Assembly: GCA_029891345.1 (NCBI GenBank)
Contig: CM056999.1
Coordinates: 28,927,418-28,991,417 of the forward strand
Direction of reading: 5' to 3'
Length of the DNA stretch: 64,000 nucleotides
Origin: Dryococelus australis
Taxonomy: Eukaryota > Arthropoda > Insecta > Phasmatodea > Phasmatidae
Position numbers and translations under genes: made by a program. Below are positions 35,180 through 47,039 of this stretch, piece by piece (the first letter of the stretch is position 1; every line of letters starts with the position of its first letter). The notes under the pieces were generated by a model. It was not told the DNA's origin and did no database searches. It saw only the letters and a list, made by a program, of their open reading frames with translations.

Positions 35180-35550
35180 TATGATAGGATATGGGAGGAA
35201 ACATGGGTTACTTTACATTCCTGTGGTAATTTCAGATCAGGTAGTAGTATTACACTTGTTGATTTCTGGCTCATATTGTTCTATAATTAATAAAGACTGT
35301 TCCGATTAATTGCTTGCCCATATGCCAAAAGGGCTCGTTCAGATTAGGCCTAGGGAAGAGCTAGAATTTTCTCTCGCCGATAGAGGAATTATAAATTCTA
35401 AGGTTACTGCTATTTTTAAGGTTAGGAGGGATCAGTTTACTTGGAAATTTCAGTTTAGTATCCTGTCGGACTTAGTCATGATTTGCTTTTTGGTAAGCAT
35501 TTCCTGGGAAAGACTCAGGCCCCTTTCGATGTCTGTAAGAAACAGTTGAT
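35180..35550 (+). pseudogene. Gypsy-2 aspartic protease region
   Basis: A HLLISGSYCSIINK segment near 35250 occupies the place of the D-[ST]-G-A triad (here Ser-Gly, no Asp). It is followed by 35310-35549 (FSLADRGIINSKVTAIFKVR, FQFSILSDLV), comparable to the equivalent strands of gypsy 1. A poly(T) run at 35550-35569 follows. Assigned by position. Confidence 0.5.
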
Positions 35551-35569
35551 TTTTTTTTTTTTTTTTTGC

Positions 35570-35860
35570 CAACCTCAGACTTTTGGGATTGAAGCTCAAC
35601 CTTTCGATTTGTGACAGGCGACCTGTTACCATACGTCTGTGAATCATTTTCAACTTGCAAAACAATTTAGAAATGCTCTTAAAATTAAGGGGGCCCTAAC
35701 TATGTATTTAAAATAAAATATCATGACCACACCTCTTTGTTTCTATTACAAATCGTTTCAAACATTTAATTACCATTACACTGTACAGAAAAATTATTAC
35801 TGTATGGCTCTTGCCATTATTAGTGTTCTGATTGGTTCTCCTAAGTTTTCATGCAAATCC
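35570..35860. other. Region between gypsy-2 protease and RT
   Basis: No recognisable domain; contains a 20-base T run at its left side and a LALGRSKVRESC-like short stretch at its right edge. Probably decayed linker. Confidence 0.4.
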
Positions 35861-36811
35861 TGCCTTGCCACACCCTTAGTTTAGGACGCAGCAAGGTCAG
35901 AGAGTCATGTAAGATTTCGGTGCAGGCGGTACAAGATTTGAGTGTAGTTAGTAATCAAGAAAATCATTTATCACTGTTAAGACAGGAATTCTCTGATGTG
36001 GTTACCTCAACATTGGGCCATTATATTCATCATCCTGTGGTTTTCAGTCTCGAGGATTGTAAACCTGTTTCTTGTGTACCTTATAGAGTTGCTCCCCAAC
36101 GCTTAAAGTATTTAGATAAATAATTGACAAATTACAAGAAGATGATATTGTAGAGAGATCTAGTAGTAATTATTCCAGTCCTGCATTTTTATTGCCAAAA
36201 AAATACCAGGCGAATATAGAGTAATTTGTGATTACCGGAAAGTAAACCAAAAGATTTTTGTAGACCCTTACCCTTTACCGACAATAGACTCTGTTTTTCA
36301 ACATGAGGGTAATGCGAAATATTTGTATATTTTTTTCCTGTATTCGGCATTTCTTCAATGTGTGTTGCATCCAGATTCCCGTGGTATATTGGCATTTGTA
36401 ACATTTTGGGGCCAATACCAATGGAAAAGGTTACCCATAGGGGTAAATTGTGGCCCTCAGGCTATGTCTAGGGTATTGTTTAATGTGTTAGGGAAATATC
36501 AATATAACTTTCTTTTCATATATATATGATGATGATGTGTATACAGCAAGTCTTTTAAGGAACATCTTGACCATCTAAGAATTGTTTTGTCTGCCTTGAG
36601 GGATGCCGGATTTACTGTGAATCCTGAGAATGTGACTTGGGGAAAAACCTATGTGAGATATTTAGGGTATATTATTTCTAAAGGAAATTGCTCATTGATC
36701 CGAAGATCAGACCAGTTGTAAATTTTCCCTTACCCAAAAACTAACGGGGGGGTCGGGAGATTTCTCAGGTTAGTTGGGTTTTAATCCAAATTTATTCCTG
36801 ATTTTGTTAGT
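35860..36811 (+). pseudogene. Gypsy-2 reverse transcriptase
   Basis: LLRQEFSDVVTSTLGHYIHH and VPYRVAPQRLKYLDK (35851-36123) are the RT N-terminus. Then, in another frame, DIVERSSSNYSSPAFLLPKK, YRVICDYRKVN, DPYPLPTIDSVF, FWGQYQWKRLPIGVNCGPQA (motif B region) and YDDDVYS (about 36520-36540), the YxDD active site region, followed by LRDAGFTVNPENVTWGK and YLGYIISKG. Two or more frameshifts. Style is typical for Ty3/gypsy. Confidence 0.9.
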
Positions 36812-37363
36812 TTGGCCGAACCTCTGACTGCTTTAATACGAAAGGGGGTATATTTTATTTCGGATGAGTCTCAGAATCATTTCATTCAGCTTTTAAAGGA
36901 GAAAATTGCCACACCACCGGTTTTGCATTTGTCGAATTTTGAATATCCCTTCACACTCAAAGTGGATGCAAGTTCTTTAGCATTAGGGGTGGTGTTATGC
37001 CAGGAGCAAGAAGGTAGTTTGGTGCTTGTAGCATATGCTAGTCGACTTTTGTCTCCTTCTGAGAAAAAAAACTCAGCCTATGAAAAGGAGGTGTTAGCAG
37101 CCATATATGGGATAGAGATATTTCGCGACTATCTTGAAAGTGAAGAGTTTATCTTACATACTGACAATCAGGCCCTAAGTTGGTTTTTAACCACATATAA
37201 ACCTGTAGGGAGATTAGCTAGTTGGCTTGTCTGGCTTATGTGTTTCAAGTTTTCCACCAAACATATAAAGGGGATAGATAATGGGGTTGCTGATGTGCTA
37301 TCCTGTATGTATAATTGCGAGGTATTCCAGGTAGACTCCCCACAGTTTGTAAACACCATTTAG
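36812..37363 (+). pseudogene. Gypsy-2 RNase H domain
   Basis: A clean 183-residue stretch: LKVDASSLALGVVLCQEQ (first Asp), YASRLLSPSEKKNSAYEKEV (catalytic Glu in YEKEVLA), LHTDNQALSWFL (Asp), HIKGIDNGVADVLSC (final Asp). All four acidic residues are present. It ends in TAG at the junction with integrase; the adjoining RT is frame-broken, so the pol polyprotein as a whole is not functional. Confidence 0.9.
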
Positions 37364-37393
37364 GAGGATGTTGCTTCATACATATTTTGTTCT

Positions 37394-38690
37394 GTGAAAG
37401 TGCAAACAACCGCTAGGAAACAAGTAGATTATAAAATGCAAACTGATGAATTGGATCTCAGATCAACCTTAATATCGTCTCTAGTTGGGAAAGAGCAGGT
37501 TGGGGTACTTCAGAACTTACCCCAAGCCTTTTTAAAATTGCAACACCACCACGGAGTAGACACGGAAGGTTTTAAGATTAAGTCTGATATTAATGCGGGA
37601 CAAAGAAGATCTTATGAGATCAGGAAGGGGTTTTTAGAATTTGTGGACCCTAAAACTTCTAAATTTTCATTTTTTGTTCCTCAATTGTTATGTGGACCAA
37701 TTTTTCAATACTATCATGACAGTTATTTTGGAGGACACTTAGGGCAAGATAAAACTGTGTCTCATATTCTTGAATTGTTTTATTGGCCAAGTCTCAGTAA
37801 GGAGGTGGAACAACTGGTTAGAGAATGTCTGGAATGTCAGAGGGCAAAACCCCTTAATGTAAAATTTATAGTCCTTATAGTTCTGGAGTGGCCTCATTCC
37901 TTCGGGAACGAGTCTATTTAGATGTTTTTGAACCTTTGCCACATACTTCTAATGGGTTTACCGCTATCTTGGTTGCTGTTGACAGTTTTACTATATTTGT
38001 GTTTTTTCCCCTTTGCGTAATATGAAATCTGCCGAAATTTGTAAGGTTTCAGGACCACGTTTGCTCCCTGTGTTTGGATCTCCTGTTATCATTGTAACTG
38101 ATAATGTTACCTATTTTGTTTCCGCAGAGATAAGGAAACCTGCTTTTTCATGGTGGGTAAAGTTGGTTTAGACTACGCCCAAGATGATATCCCAAGGCAA
38201 ATCTTGTGGAATGGTATAACCGAAATTTGAAGGTGGCCTTGAAGATATTTCTTTCTGGATCCCATAAGGATAGGGATGTCGGGGTGTAACAGCTAGTTCT
38301 TGCCTTTAACAACGTAGTGAATGGTGCTACGAAAAATGTTCCATCTGAATTTTTTTTTTGGCAAAGCCTGCTTCATCCCTTGATAAATACCTGGTGATTT
38401 CACTAGTTCTGTCTTTATTCTTTTAAAAATAAAGATCTATAGGAGATTTGCAGAAAAGACAATCTGAATTTGAAAAAATATCATTCCAAATTGGCCTCCC
38501 GGAATGTGAACGCCACTGGTTCTGTGTCCTTTATAGTAGGTGACAAGGTAATTTTGGAAACACAAATTTTGAGTAAGAAGGCAGTAAGCTTCAGTGGCAA
38601 GTTGGCACCAAAGTATTCACGAACTTATCGCATAAAGCGATTTTTGACCCGAGTGATGGTTCTTTGGAGTTGACGGACGTCCAGGGGTGT
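37394..38690 (+). pseudogene. Gypsy-2 integrase
   Basis: The zinc finger is intact in 37394-37921: YYHDSYFGGHLGQDKT (His pair) and VRECLECQRAKP (Cys pair). The catalytic core is frame-broken: YLDVFEPLPHTSNGFTAILV with first Asp region, and NLVEWYNRNLK where the core Glu would lie (about 38200). The C-terminal part 38470-38673 (VGDKVILETQILSKKA, FSGKLAPKYSRTYRIKR) resembles the GPY/F-type module that follows the core. Confidence 0.8.
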
Positions 38691-39308
38691 TTAGTAAAGC
38701 ATATGTTACACAACTAAAGTTAGGGACCTCACAGTGATATGAGGGTGTTTGGCGTTATTTCCACTGATGAATTTTATTTTCGGTTGGTATATTTTAATTT
38801 AAAATGGTTGAGCAGTTTTGACTGTTATCATCATCATCATCATCATCATTGTTTTATGCTCTTTTCATCTAGTGTTTCCATTTCCATGTAGATTTTAAGG
38901 TGTTCATAGTAATTTCCATTTTTAGTGCTTTTCGTGCTTCATTTAGAATTTAAGATCGTATAAGATTAGTGAATCAATTTGATGATAGGGATGTTAATAA
39001 GTGATAATTATGTAATTTTTTTGATACCAGAATGTAATTTCTTATGCTAATATTCTCAATATTTTTATGAAAATGGTGAAATACTGGTGCGGTGGTAGAG
39101 TAAATTTCAGCCTCATTGAAGATGATGCTAGATCCATATACTGAGTATACTTTTCGTGGATTGATGCTTGTGCAAGTTTTTTCTATTTTGTTCCGGAACA
39201 TTCCCGATCTTGGAGGTGACAGGTGGATGACGATGGTCTCTGTCCCTGGACCTGCAATTGAGGAGGACCCCCTCGATTCAGCTCTTGGACTGGATCCTTA
39301 CTCTATCT
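38691..39308. other. 3' untranslated region of gypsy-2
   Basis: No domain. Includes an ATC microsatellite (38829-38849, seven units). It leads to the polypurine tract before the candidate LTR. Confidence 0.5.
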
Positions 39309-39326
39309 TTGGGAGGAAGGGGGGAT
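39309..39326 (+). promoter_or_regulatory. Candidate polypurine tract of gypsy-2
   Basis: TTGGGAGGAAGGGGGGAT, purine-rich and directly before TGTGTGACGTC, the assumed start of the 3' LTR; this is where plus-strand priming takes place. Confidence 0.55.
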
Positions 39327-40177
39327 TGTGTGACGTCTCACCCAAAATTTTGAAGTATTTTTTTAGCACTGAGTTTGCTTAAAACATATTTCTCATCATG
39401 GAAAAAATTCAATTTTCCTACCTGCCCGAATTTTGCGAAATAAGCCTTGGGTTTTCCCACATACCAGCTGCTTTTACCTTATGATGATGCAGCCCGGGCT
39501 AGACTGCACCAATTCGATGGCATCACCACTGGCATCGATTACCACAGCAGTTCGGAAAAGTGATTTTCCACCTGCTTGGTTTCATCATGTATGGATGGCG
39601 CCCGGCAACTTTATCGCTGGTAAGCTCATACGTGCGGTGGTCCGAGGAACTAAGAAACTTTTGTCACGTGTAGCTGGCCAATCGCCGGGGTGCATGAGGT
39701 TTACCATGCCTTTGACATCACTTTCTACAGCCTGCTTGATCACCGGGAGTTTTGTGACGTGTAAGCATGTGGACAACCCATATTTGAAATTGTGTGCGGT
39801 CTAAGGAAAGGTGATTGGACTATATTAAATTAACCCCTACATGGAGTAATTTTCAGTCAAAGGACCTTTTTCCCTATATGGTCATGTGTAATTCTTAGTA
39901 GTTATATTGGTCGTTGATTTTGATATCCCCCCTCCGTAGGTTATTGCTTTGTGTTTTGTGTAAATGGGAGGTGTATCTCTGGCTTGAGGTCGGATTCTGC
40001 CACTGCCCCAGAAGGAGTCACCTTGCCACCAGTTAAGTAATGAGTAGATAAAGGTTTCTGCATAGCTCTTATGGCACTTGTAGCAGGCACATTTGGTGCC
40101 CTGGGTAGGAGACAGGCGCCAAGATGGCGAGAGGACTTTGAAAAATTTCACTTATTGAGAATATTAGCCTCATGACA
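39327..40177 (+). mobile_element. Candidate 3' LTR of gypsy-2
   Basis: Starts TGTGTGACGTCTCACCC after the polypurine tract, ends ATGACA at about 40177 (TG..CA). It cannot be verified because no second LTR copy exists in the window. A 123-residue open frame at 39433-39804 lies within it and is not considered a gene. Confidence 0.45.
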
Positions 40178-41234
40178 AATTTACTTGGCAGCGATTTTTA
40201 ATATTTCAATCTTTCTTAAATGGTTTCCTAGAATGCACCAAGTTTTAAAAATGGTAATTTCGTGTGTTTTCCCATGACATTTGAATTATAAATTCAAGAA
40301 TTTTTATCCAGTTAAAATTTAAAACAAATGGAAACTGACATTTGTTGCTGGACATTGTAACGATAAAATTTCGGAGTTGTCATGTTTGTTTGTCCTCGTA
40401 ACTATTGTATAAAGCCATGATTTATTCTTTAAAAACAATGGAAAATAATTCAATAAATACTTGTGCACCTAAATTGTGTTTTTTTTATTAAATAAAATAT
40501 CTTGTTGCTATATTTGAGTGAAGAATAACAATATTTACCATCAGTATTTTTGGCCACTTGTTAAAAATTGTGTCTTACAAGAATAAAAATATATTAGTTT
40601 TGTATTGTACTTGTTGATCATTGCGAATAGAGAAAATTATATTTAATGTATATTTGTCTATTGATAGTAAAGAGTTTGTTTGCCACCTTTAATTTAGGAG
40701 GAACTTTATTCTCTGAAAGCTATATAAGAAAAACTTATTCATAAATATAAATAGTTGCAATATTATTGTGAACACTTATGTAGGAAAAAGTATCGCCTTG
40801 CTGGGCGGGTTGCGTATATATTTACTTGAAAATTCTTCTCCAATTTATTAGCATGCAGGCAAATAGGCCCATCTGATGTTTATGTTTAGTGGTTGAAATA
40901 CTAAAATTTCTAGAACGAACTATTGAAGTCCATACAATATTTTAGGCCTTGTGGCTACAAAAATTTGTTCTATTTTTAATGCACTGTTCAATATCTGCAA
41001 CTTGGTGCTTGTGAATAATAGTATGATAAATGAATATATGGTAAGAAATGTGATTTCCAAATCTAATGTAAAAACAAGTGTTACTAAAGAAAGAAATTAA
41101 TACACTTTTGAAAACACTTATGAATTTTACTGGTAATAAGATATCATCATATTGTTTAAATTACCAGTGTTATTTCAAGGAATTATTTCAATTTTTGCTC
41201 TGGTTTTGTTTTCCCTTTGGGAGTTTCTATTTAC
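40178..41234. other. Unassigned AT-rich region between gypsy-2 and CD polymerase
   Basis: Starts with TTGGCAGCGATTTTTAA (40184), resembling the putative primer site at 31049. No coding signal. It could be the residue of element B's right half, of another LTR element's leader, or host DNA. Confidence 0.4.
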
Positions 41235-42153
41235 GGACCTTTTATCCACCTTGCTAGTCCTTGTTAGCAAAGGATGTTGGAATTTTGAATGAATCCTGTA
41301 ATTTTTGTAACTTGCTTTCCTAAAAATGTTTCATATCGATAGTTTTTTGGGCCGGTCGGTACTTATTCATTCGATACCATAATCATTCCTGCCAAATTTG
41401 TCTGTCCATTCACCAAGCATTCAACCTGTTTTAAGAGTGTTTTTACCATTATCAATGTAAACCACGCTGACTGTATCATAACACTACTTTATCACGTAAT
41501 CTCTCTAACATTTCATTTATACGTAATGTAGTATTTGAAGTGGTAAAAGTTGCTATAAATATGTTTGTTGCTCTGCTATTGTTATTGTATTTATATGACA
41601 CTCCAATTACTTTTTTTATGGCTGTAAATAACATTATTTACTTCTATTCATTCATCTAATAACAATTCGTTCCAACTAGTTGGATCAGTAATATATTCTG
41701 TTTCTGTCAAATTTTGTCTTTGTCCAAATTTTCCACAAATTTTGGCAACAGCACGTTTTCCTGGATTTTGTTCAGTATTTTCAATGTTGAAATCGATATC
41801 TTGTCCTTTTTTAATCACTCGAATATATTCTTCTTTTGATTTATAATCGTCTTCCCAGGGACTAGTTTCCTGTTTAATTTTCATAAATGTTTTAATGTAA
41901 TTTCTGAACATGATATTACTTTTTTGTTCGAAACGCCAAACTTCATTAATTTTAAGTAATTTGTAACCTTCTTCGATAGCTGTATTTAGTTCTAATGCAG
42001 TCCAAGTGCCATTTGTTGCTCTTTCTTCTTTGCTATGTTTACTTTCTCCTTTTTTCTCTACAGTACATTTTGAATATATAGTAAACAATAGTTTTTCTTT
42101 CTTAATTGGAAGTACTTGATGATATAAATTTCTATGAGGTAAAACTCTACATT

Positions 42154-43286
42154 CCAGCAAACACAACCTGTCGGCAAATTGTCGGCCCGATAGATGTACT
42201 GTAGTCAACTGCTGTTTCAATGCCAGAATACAGCCATCTGACAACGGTGTTTGTTTGCCATTAGAAAAAAGACAACGGCCCCGTATATTTTTTTTGGATA
42301 ACAGATGGATATCACCTAAATTATGTCGGCGTGATATCTCAAAGCCAACATGTCGCCAATAGCAAAAATAATATTCTGGTCCGATTCCGATATAGCATCT
42401 TTATTTTTTAGGTAAGCTGAATGTCATCTTATTTATTCCGGCCCACTAACGTTTTCGAGATATGGCTCTTTATCACAATACAGATACAAATATGATGTCT
42501 TTTTAACGACAAATGTCTTTAAAGTGTTTTCAATAGGCAAAACGTTAGCAAACTGTTAATGGCATAATGTATTTTTTGAGACCATGTTTTAACCGTTAGC
42601 ATGTTTTTTTTTCATGATTACATATGTGTCTCATGGTAGCCCATGGCATTTTTTACTTTTAATTTTTTTTCATTTGTACAACCATCCGACAGATATATTA
42701 AACACTAACAAAAACTATTTTGTTTGCAAGCTTTTGAAGAAACGAAGAAACAGTTTTTAAATAATTGGTGTTTTAAAATTATTCTTTATATTGTCATGGA
42801 ATTTATACATTCACTTATAATAGTTTGTGTCGTGATAAATATGAAATTACTGGAGCGTAACACTACCTTACCCCGTGGTGTGTAGGTTAACATGCTGGGC
42901 TGTCAACTCAAGGGTCTTAGGTTCGAATCCCACACATGTTAAGCAAAATATTGTCTTATCATATAATGTGTTTAGAAGTAAATGAAATGAATATATGTTA
43001 AGAGGAAATAACAATTCTTGAAATTTTTAATCGAAAAGTTAAAATTTTCCCATTGTTATACTGCTTATTTCTGGACATAATACCGCTGCAGGCCCGGCAT
43101 CGTAAGGACATATAGCCATCACTGGCCCGGCGTCTTGTTGCCATCCAGCCACTGCAGGTCTGGCGGCTTTCCACCATCCATCGGGCCGCCTCCGGCATAA
43201 GACAGCGGGCCGACATTATTGTGCCTGAGTTTGTCGGCTATCTTTTACCGGCCCGATTGCGGCCCGTACTTTTCGTGTTCGTTGGG
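42154..43286. mobile_element. MITE-like DNA transposon inserted in the CD polymerase gene
   Basis: 1,133 bp with inverted ends CCAGCAAACACAAC and CCCAACGAACACGAA (the second read on the minus strand), flanked by ATT on both sides (42151-42153, 43287-43289). It precisely interrupts the polymerase coding sequence. No transposase. The right part has GC-rich GGCCCGGC-type motifs (43090-43270). It carries a tRNA-like SINE at 42880. Confidence 0.75.
42880..42945 (+). repeat. tRNA-derived SINE head inside the MITE
   Basis: TGTGTAGGTTAACATGCTGG resembles an A box; AGGTTCGAATCCC is a perfect B box, 30-35 bases later, with CCCACACA continuing. The short pairing arms fit a tRNA-like fold, but the acceptor stem is not clear. 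Confidence 0.55.
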
Positions 43287-46200
43287 ATTTGATAGATTCA
43301 AACAAATTTTCGTACTAATTTTTAGGGTTAAATATTTTAATCGGATGACCAACTGGGTAATAATCATAAAACATCTCTGTTGGATATAAACTACATATGT
43401 CTATATATCTTAACTTTTTTTCTGAAACTTTTAATTTTGAAGCATTGTTTCTATCGCCAAAAAATGCATATCTAGGTTGTAATGGTTCTATTGCATTTTT
43501 AGTTTTTTCTAAATGGCTTTTATAGAAAATCGATTTTTTTTCATTTGCAAGCCCACATTTTCCTTACTTTGTAACCATTTTGTCTTAAAATTGTCGTTCG
43601 ATTGTTTGTTTTAGTAAGCAAATCATCCATATTTTATTTGTTACAATTATTTATTGTGTCTGGTGAATAACAATCAGGACATCCATGACAAAAACAACTA
43701 TGATGTTGATATATTTTTTGGTTTTGTCATCATAGCCATCAACTTTTGCTCCACAAATAGTAACTTATCCACCATTGAATGCATGTTGAACATTTGAAAA
43801 TGTAACTAACCACGAAATAGATTCTTTACTAAACAGTTCTGTTTTATCATCTTTAACTGCTTCAATAGTATTATTGATAAGAAAAGTTCATCTATAAACA
43901 GTCATACAAACACCTGCGATTTTTATGTAGCAAAATAATTCTACATTTGCTATTTATAGAAAAAATTCTCTAGATTTAAGACTACCACGTCTTAAAATAT
44001 CGACATTGGAATCAGAATATTCAACAAGTTCTTTTTTAAATCGAAGATAAAATTTTCTTTTGTTTTTTTCAGCATGCCATTTTAAAAAGTCTTTTCGTGG
44101 CTCTTATTTCGTTGTATTGACGCCATAATATTTTGTAGAAGGAATTTTTCCTACATAATTTTGATTTTCCGATTTATTGAAAAAGTGTGCAAAATATCCT
44201 TTTTTAAGCTCTTTTAAACCAAATGTTTTCGAAAATGTTGCAAGACTTCCTTGAATAAAGTTTATACTACCAATTATTTTGATATATAGACTCGATATTT
44301 TAAGTTGCAAAATTTTTTAATCTTGACGGTTTGTTTGACGTTCTATACTGTTTCTAACACCATAATATTGTAAAATAAAATATTAATCTTATCCTTTGGA
44401 ATTGTGTGCAATAAATGTATATCCTTTATTTTCTTCAGATATTGCCCATTCTCAAAACCCATACTTGGTTTTAAAATGTATTTTGTCACCATACAAATCT
44501 TGAACAGATATAGAGTTCGGTGTGTGAAAACCAGTATCTTGTGTGACTTCGTAGTCAAAAAGGTGGTATTTTTCAGTGTAAGAACAATTCATATCCTTTT
44601 GTTGTTTCGCCTATTACAAGAACAAGCTTTTGTACAAAAACCACCTTTTCGAGGCTTGTCTTGCATATAACATCTAGCTTCATCAGTTTTCACAATTTTT
44701 TTACAATTCCAACATTTGGTATAACCACATTCGTGTTTTTTTATTTCTCAAGCATATTTTGTTACAAGTTTTACACTTATAAACCGTCTTACACACAGCA
44801 TCGTGATTAGTAAAACATTCCTGTTCAAAACAATATCTATTAAATTTTTGACAATCTATTCTAATACGATCTTCACCCTCCAAAACTTTTTCGTGTTATG
44901 GTTTTTTTTACACAAATTACATATATTGTTATTATTTTTCTCACACTCATGTTGATCTTTATTATTGTACGGTTTAGCACATTTTTTACAATAATAAACA
45001 CTACCTAAAAATACTTACCTGCTATTAATTACACCATAATGTTCGTCGTGTAAATACAAATAAATAGTTTTTTATTTATTTTTAACCATGCTGTATAATT
45101 GAGTTGAAATGTGCAGCTGAAAAAACCTTTAATTTTAACATTTAGAAAATTTTCTGCATATCATATCTTCCAAACTGAAACAGATTTCACAACTTTGACC
45201 CATTCTTACACAAAGTTCTCGAGCGAATTCTCCTTGTAATTTTCTTCCTTTTCTAATGTAAATAAGTTCATTATTCGTTAATTCTCTATGCACAATTATA
45301 TTAGTTTTGTATGTTAAAGCTGTTACTATTGCTCTGGGCCCACATAAATTGTCATGATTTTTTTATTTTAGTAATACATTGTTTTACTTTTGTATCCTTA
45401 GTTAAATTAACCATTTTTTTAGGTCTATTTTCTCTTGGTACTTTGTAAACATCGATATCAAAAGTAGTTTTATGTATGTATACATTTTCATTGGATGTAA
45501 TTATTCTTTCAGTTTAATTTGGTGCATTTGTTATTTCTTGCTGTCGAAATTATATGGGGAAAATTCTGATAATTAGCATATATTCTCATTTGATCACCAT
45601 CTCTATAACCAGTTTATGTTCTTACAGAGCTCATTGCTGCGTGAACTGCATTTCGAACAGTGTTCATTTTTTCTTTAGAATTGCCTTGTAAATTATTCAT
45701 GGGATCGCTGTATTTTGTTTGACAAATATTGTAACTGTCATTGAAATAACGTTCACGTTCACGAATTTCAAAGGTGGTCTCCTTTCCACACATTCATTCA
45801 ATGTTTTGGTATGAAAGGATATATTTGCCATAAAAGTTTATTTTCTTCTTTAATTTCGGGTTTTGAAAAAGTTAAATTATTCAAATTCTGGGTTACTTTT
45901 ATTTTTCGGGGATACAATTATCTGATAAGAGAATGGAAATATTTCTTTTAATTCAAATCTATCGTTTGAATGTAGTTCTAGAACACTGAGATGTGAAAAC
46001 GGTAAATTATTAAAAGGTTATTTTTCTTTAATCATTTCTAATAAATTGGCATAATTGCTGTAATTAATTCAGCTTTCCTCAAATTGTATCAATATATAAT
46101 TTTAAATTCTTTAGCTAATATTTTTAGCTCTCACACTCTCCTCCTCCTCAACTCAACCGCTGGATTGTTCGTTGCTACTATTATTGTTTTATTTATATAG

Positions 46201-46429
46201 AAAAACTATTGAATTTTTAAAGAATTTATAAAAATGATGTAGAAATATAAAATTAATATAAATAAAGGAATGAAATTGTTAATATTTTTAAATTATTGAT
46301 AATAATTTTTTATATTTAACTTTTTCTATGATTATATTTCTCATTAAAATTTATTTTTCATTTTGTTGTATGTTTATCGTTAGTAGTTTTATGATGAGAG
46401 AATAATTTTATAGGCTTATTCTAATTACA

Positions 46430-47028
46430 TACTTTACATGTCTTTGTTGTATAATTATCATGTTGAATTTCATTTAGAATATCTACTAATTCATTGTGTG
46501 ATGTAGTATTTTTATGCTCTTTGAGATATGTACTCCAAACATATTTTCCATATTCGCACAGTATTTTCTCAGTAAAACTTTGTTTACATTTTGTTGGGTG
46601 TTTGTCTATAGTCGCTTTATGAGGACAAAATGAATAGATATGTTTATTCTCTTAGATAATATACACTGCTTAGTTGAATAATAACTATGAAGGTTTAATT
46701 TAGTTTATTTATGCTTTTTGACATATAGTTTAGGTACATATCTTCCACATTCACATAGTACTTTCTCTTTATTTAAATTATAATGATTTCTGGCATATTC
46801 GGCGGAACATTTTTTCAGTGTTAATATGCTTATCTTTTGTGTGGTTACGTAATGGAAAACATTCAATGTATAATACCTCACCACACTTGTTGCATTGCTT
46901 ACGTATGGTATTATTTTCAATTTCGAGTATTGATTCAATTTTATTTTCAAAGAAAAATTATTAAGATAAAGAAAATATTTTTTCTTTATCTTAATATTAT
47001 TTTTTATAAATAAAACAAAATTAACCAC
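46430..47028 (-). pseudogene. Tandem zinc-module region upstream of CD polymerase
   Basis: Reading from 46930 down, two kinds of Cys/His modules alternate: QCNKCGEVLYIECFPLRNHT, then CECGRYVPKLYVKKHK; a second HKATIDKHPTKCKQSF, then CEYGKYVWSTYLKEHK; and finally KTCKVCN-stop-NKPIKLFSHHK. Element A keeps a similar module, SCRACNKNKQIKLFS, at its truncated right end (about 16940-16990). The region may be the N-terminus of PolB or a separate zinc-binding protein; frameshifts prevent a decision. Function unknown. Confidence 0.55.
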
Positions 47029-47039
47029 TTATCAGGAAT

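Larger units (their letters stand above)
31030..40177 (+). mobile_element. Ty3/gypsy retrotransposon 2, split by a LINE
   Basis: Plus-strand order gag, [LINE], gag with zinc knuckle, protease, RT, RNase H, integrase, polypurine tract and candidate 3' LTR. No 5' LTR was found between element B and gag; TTGGCAGGGTGTTTAA at 31049 may be the primer binding site left behind. Frames are cut by stops, but RNase H and part of integrase are open over 175-183 residues, so this copy is younger than gypsy 1. Confidence 0.85.
41235..46490 (-). pseudogene. Protein-primed DNA polymerase B, element CD (split by a MITE, C-terminus missing)
   Basis: From the right: NLCGPRAIVTALTYKT and ELTNNELIYIRKGRKLQGEF (about 45200-45350); a Cys-rich finger region CYYCKKCAKPYNNKDQHEC (about 45000) followed by HDAVCKTVYKCKTCNKICL and GYTKCWNCKKIVKTDEA (44880-44640); KKGYFAHFFNKSENQNYVGK (44200); VDILRRGSLKSREFF; YIDICSLYPTEMF (about 43370-43406, motif A). 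Then a MITE (42154-43286), beyond which the frame resumes: CRVLPHRNLYHQVLPIKKEK, EVWRF, GKRAVAKICGKFGQRQNL (41780-41710). After shifts IATFTTSNTTLRINEML, VYIDNGK and STGPKNYRYE (about 41335-41360) follow; the last part is cut at 41235. Family known from Polintons/adintoviruses. The motif style differs from element A's polymerase. Confidence 0.85.

Noticed and set aside
39433-39804. 123-residue open frame
   Set aside because: Lies in the candidate LTR of gypsy-2, no family motif, and no codon bias; likely chance.
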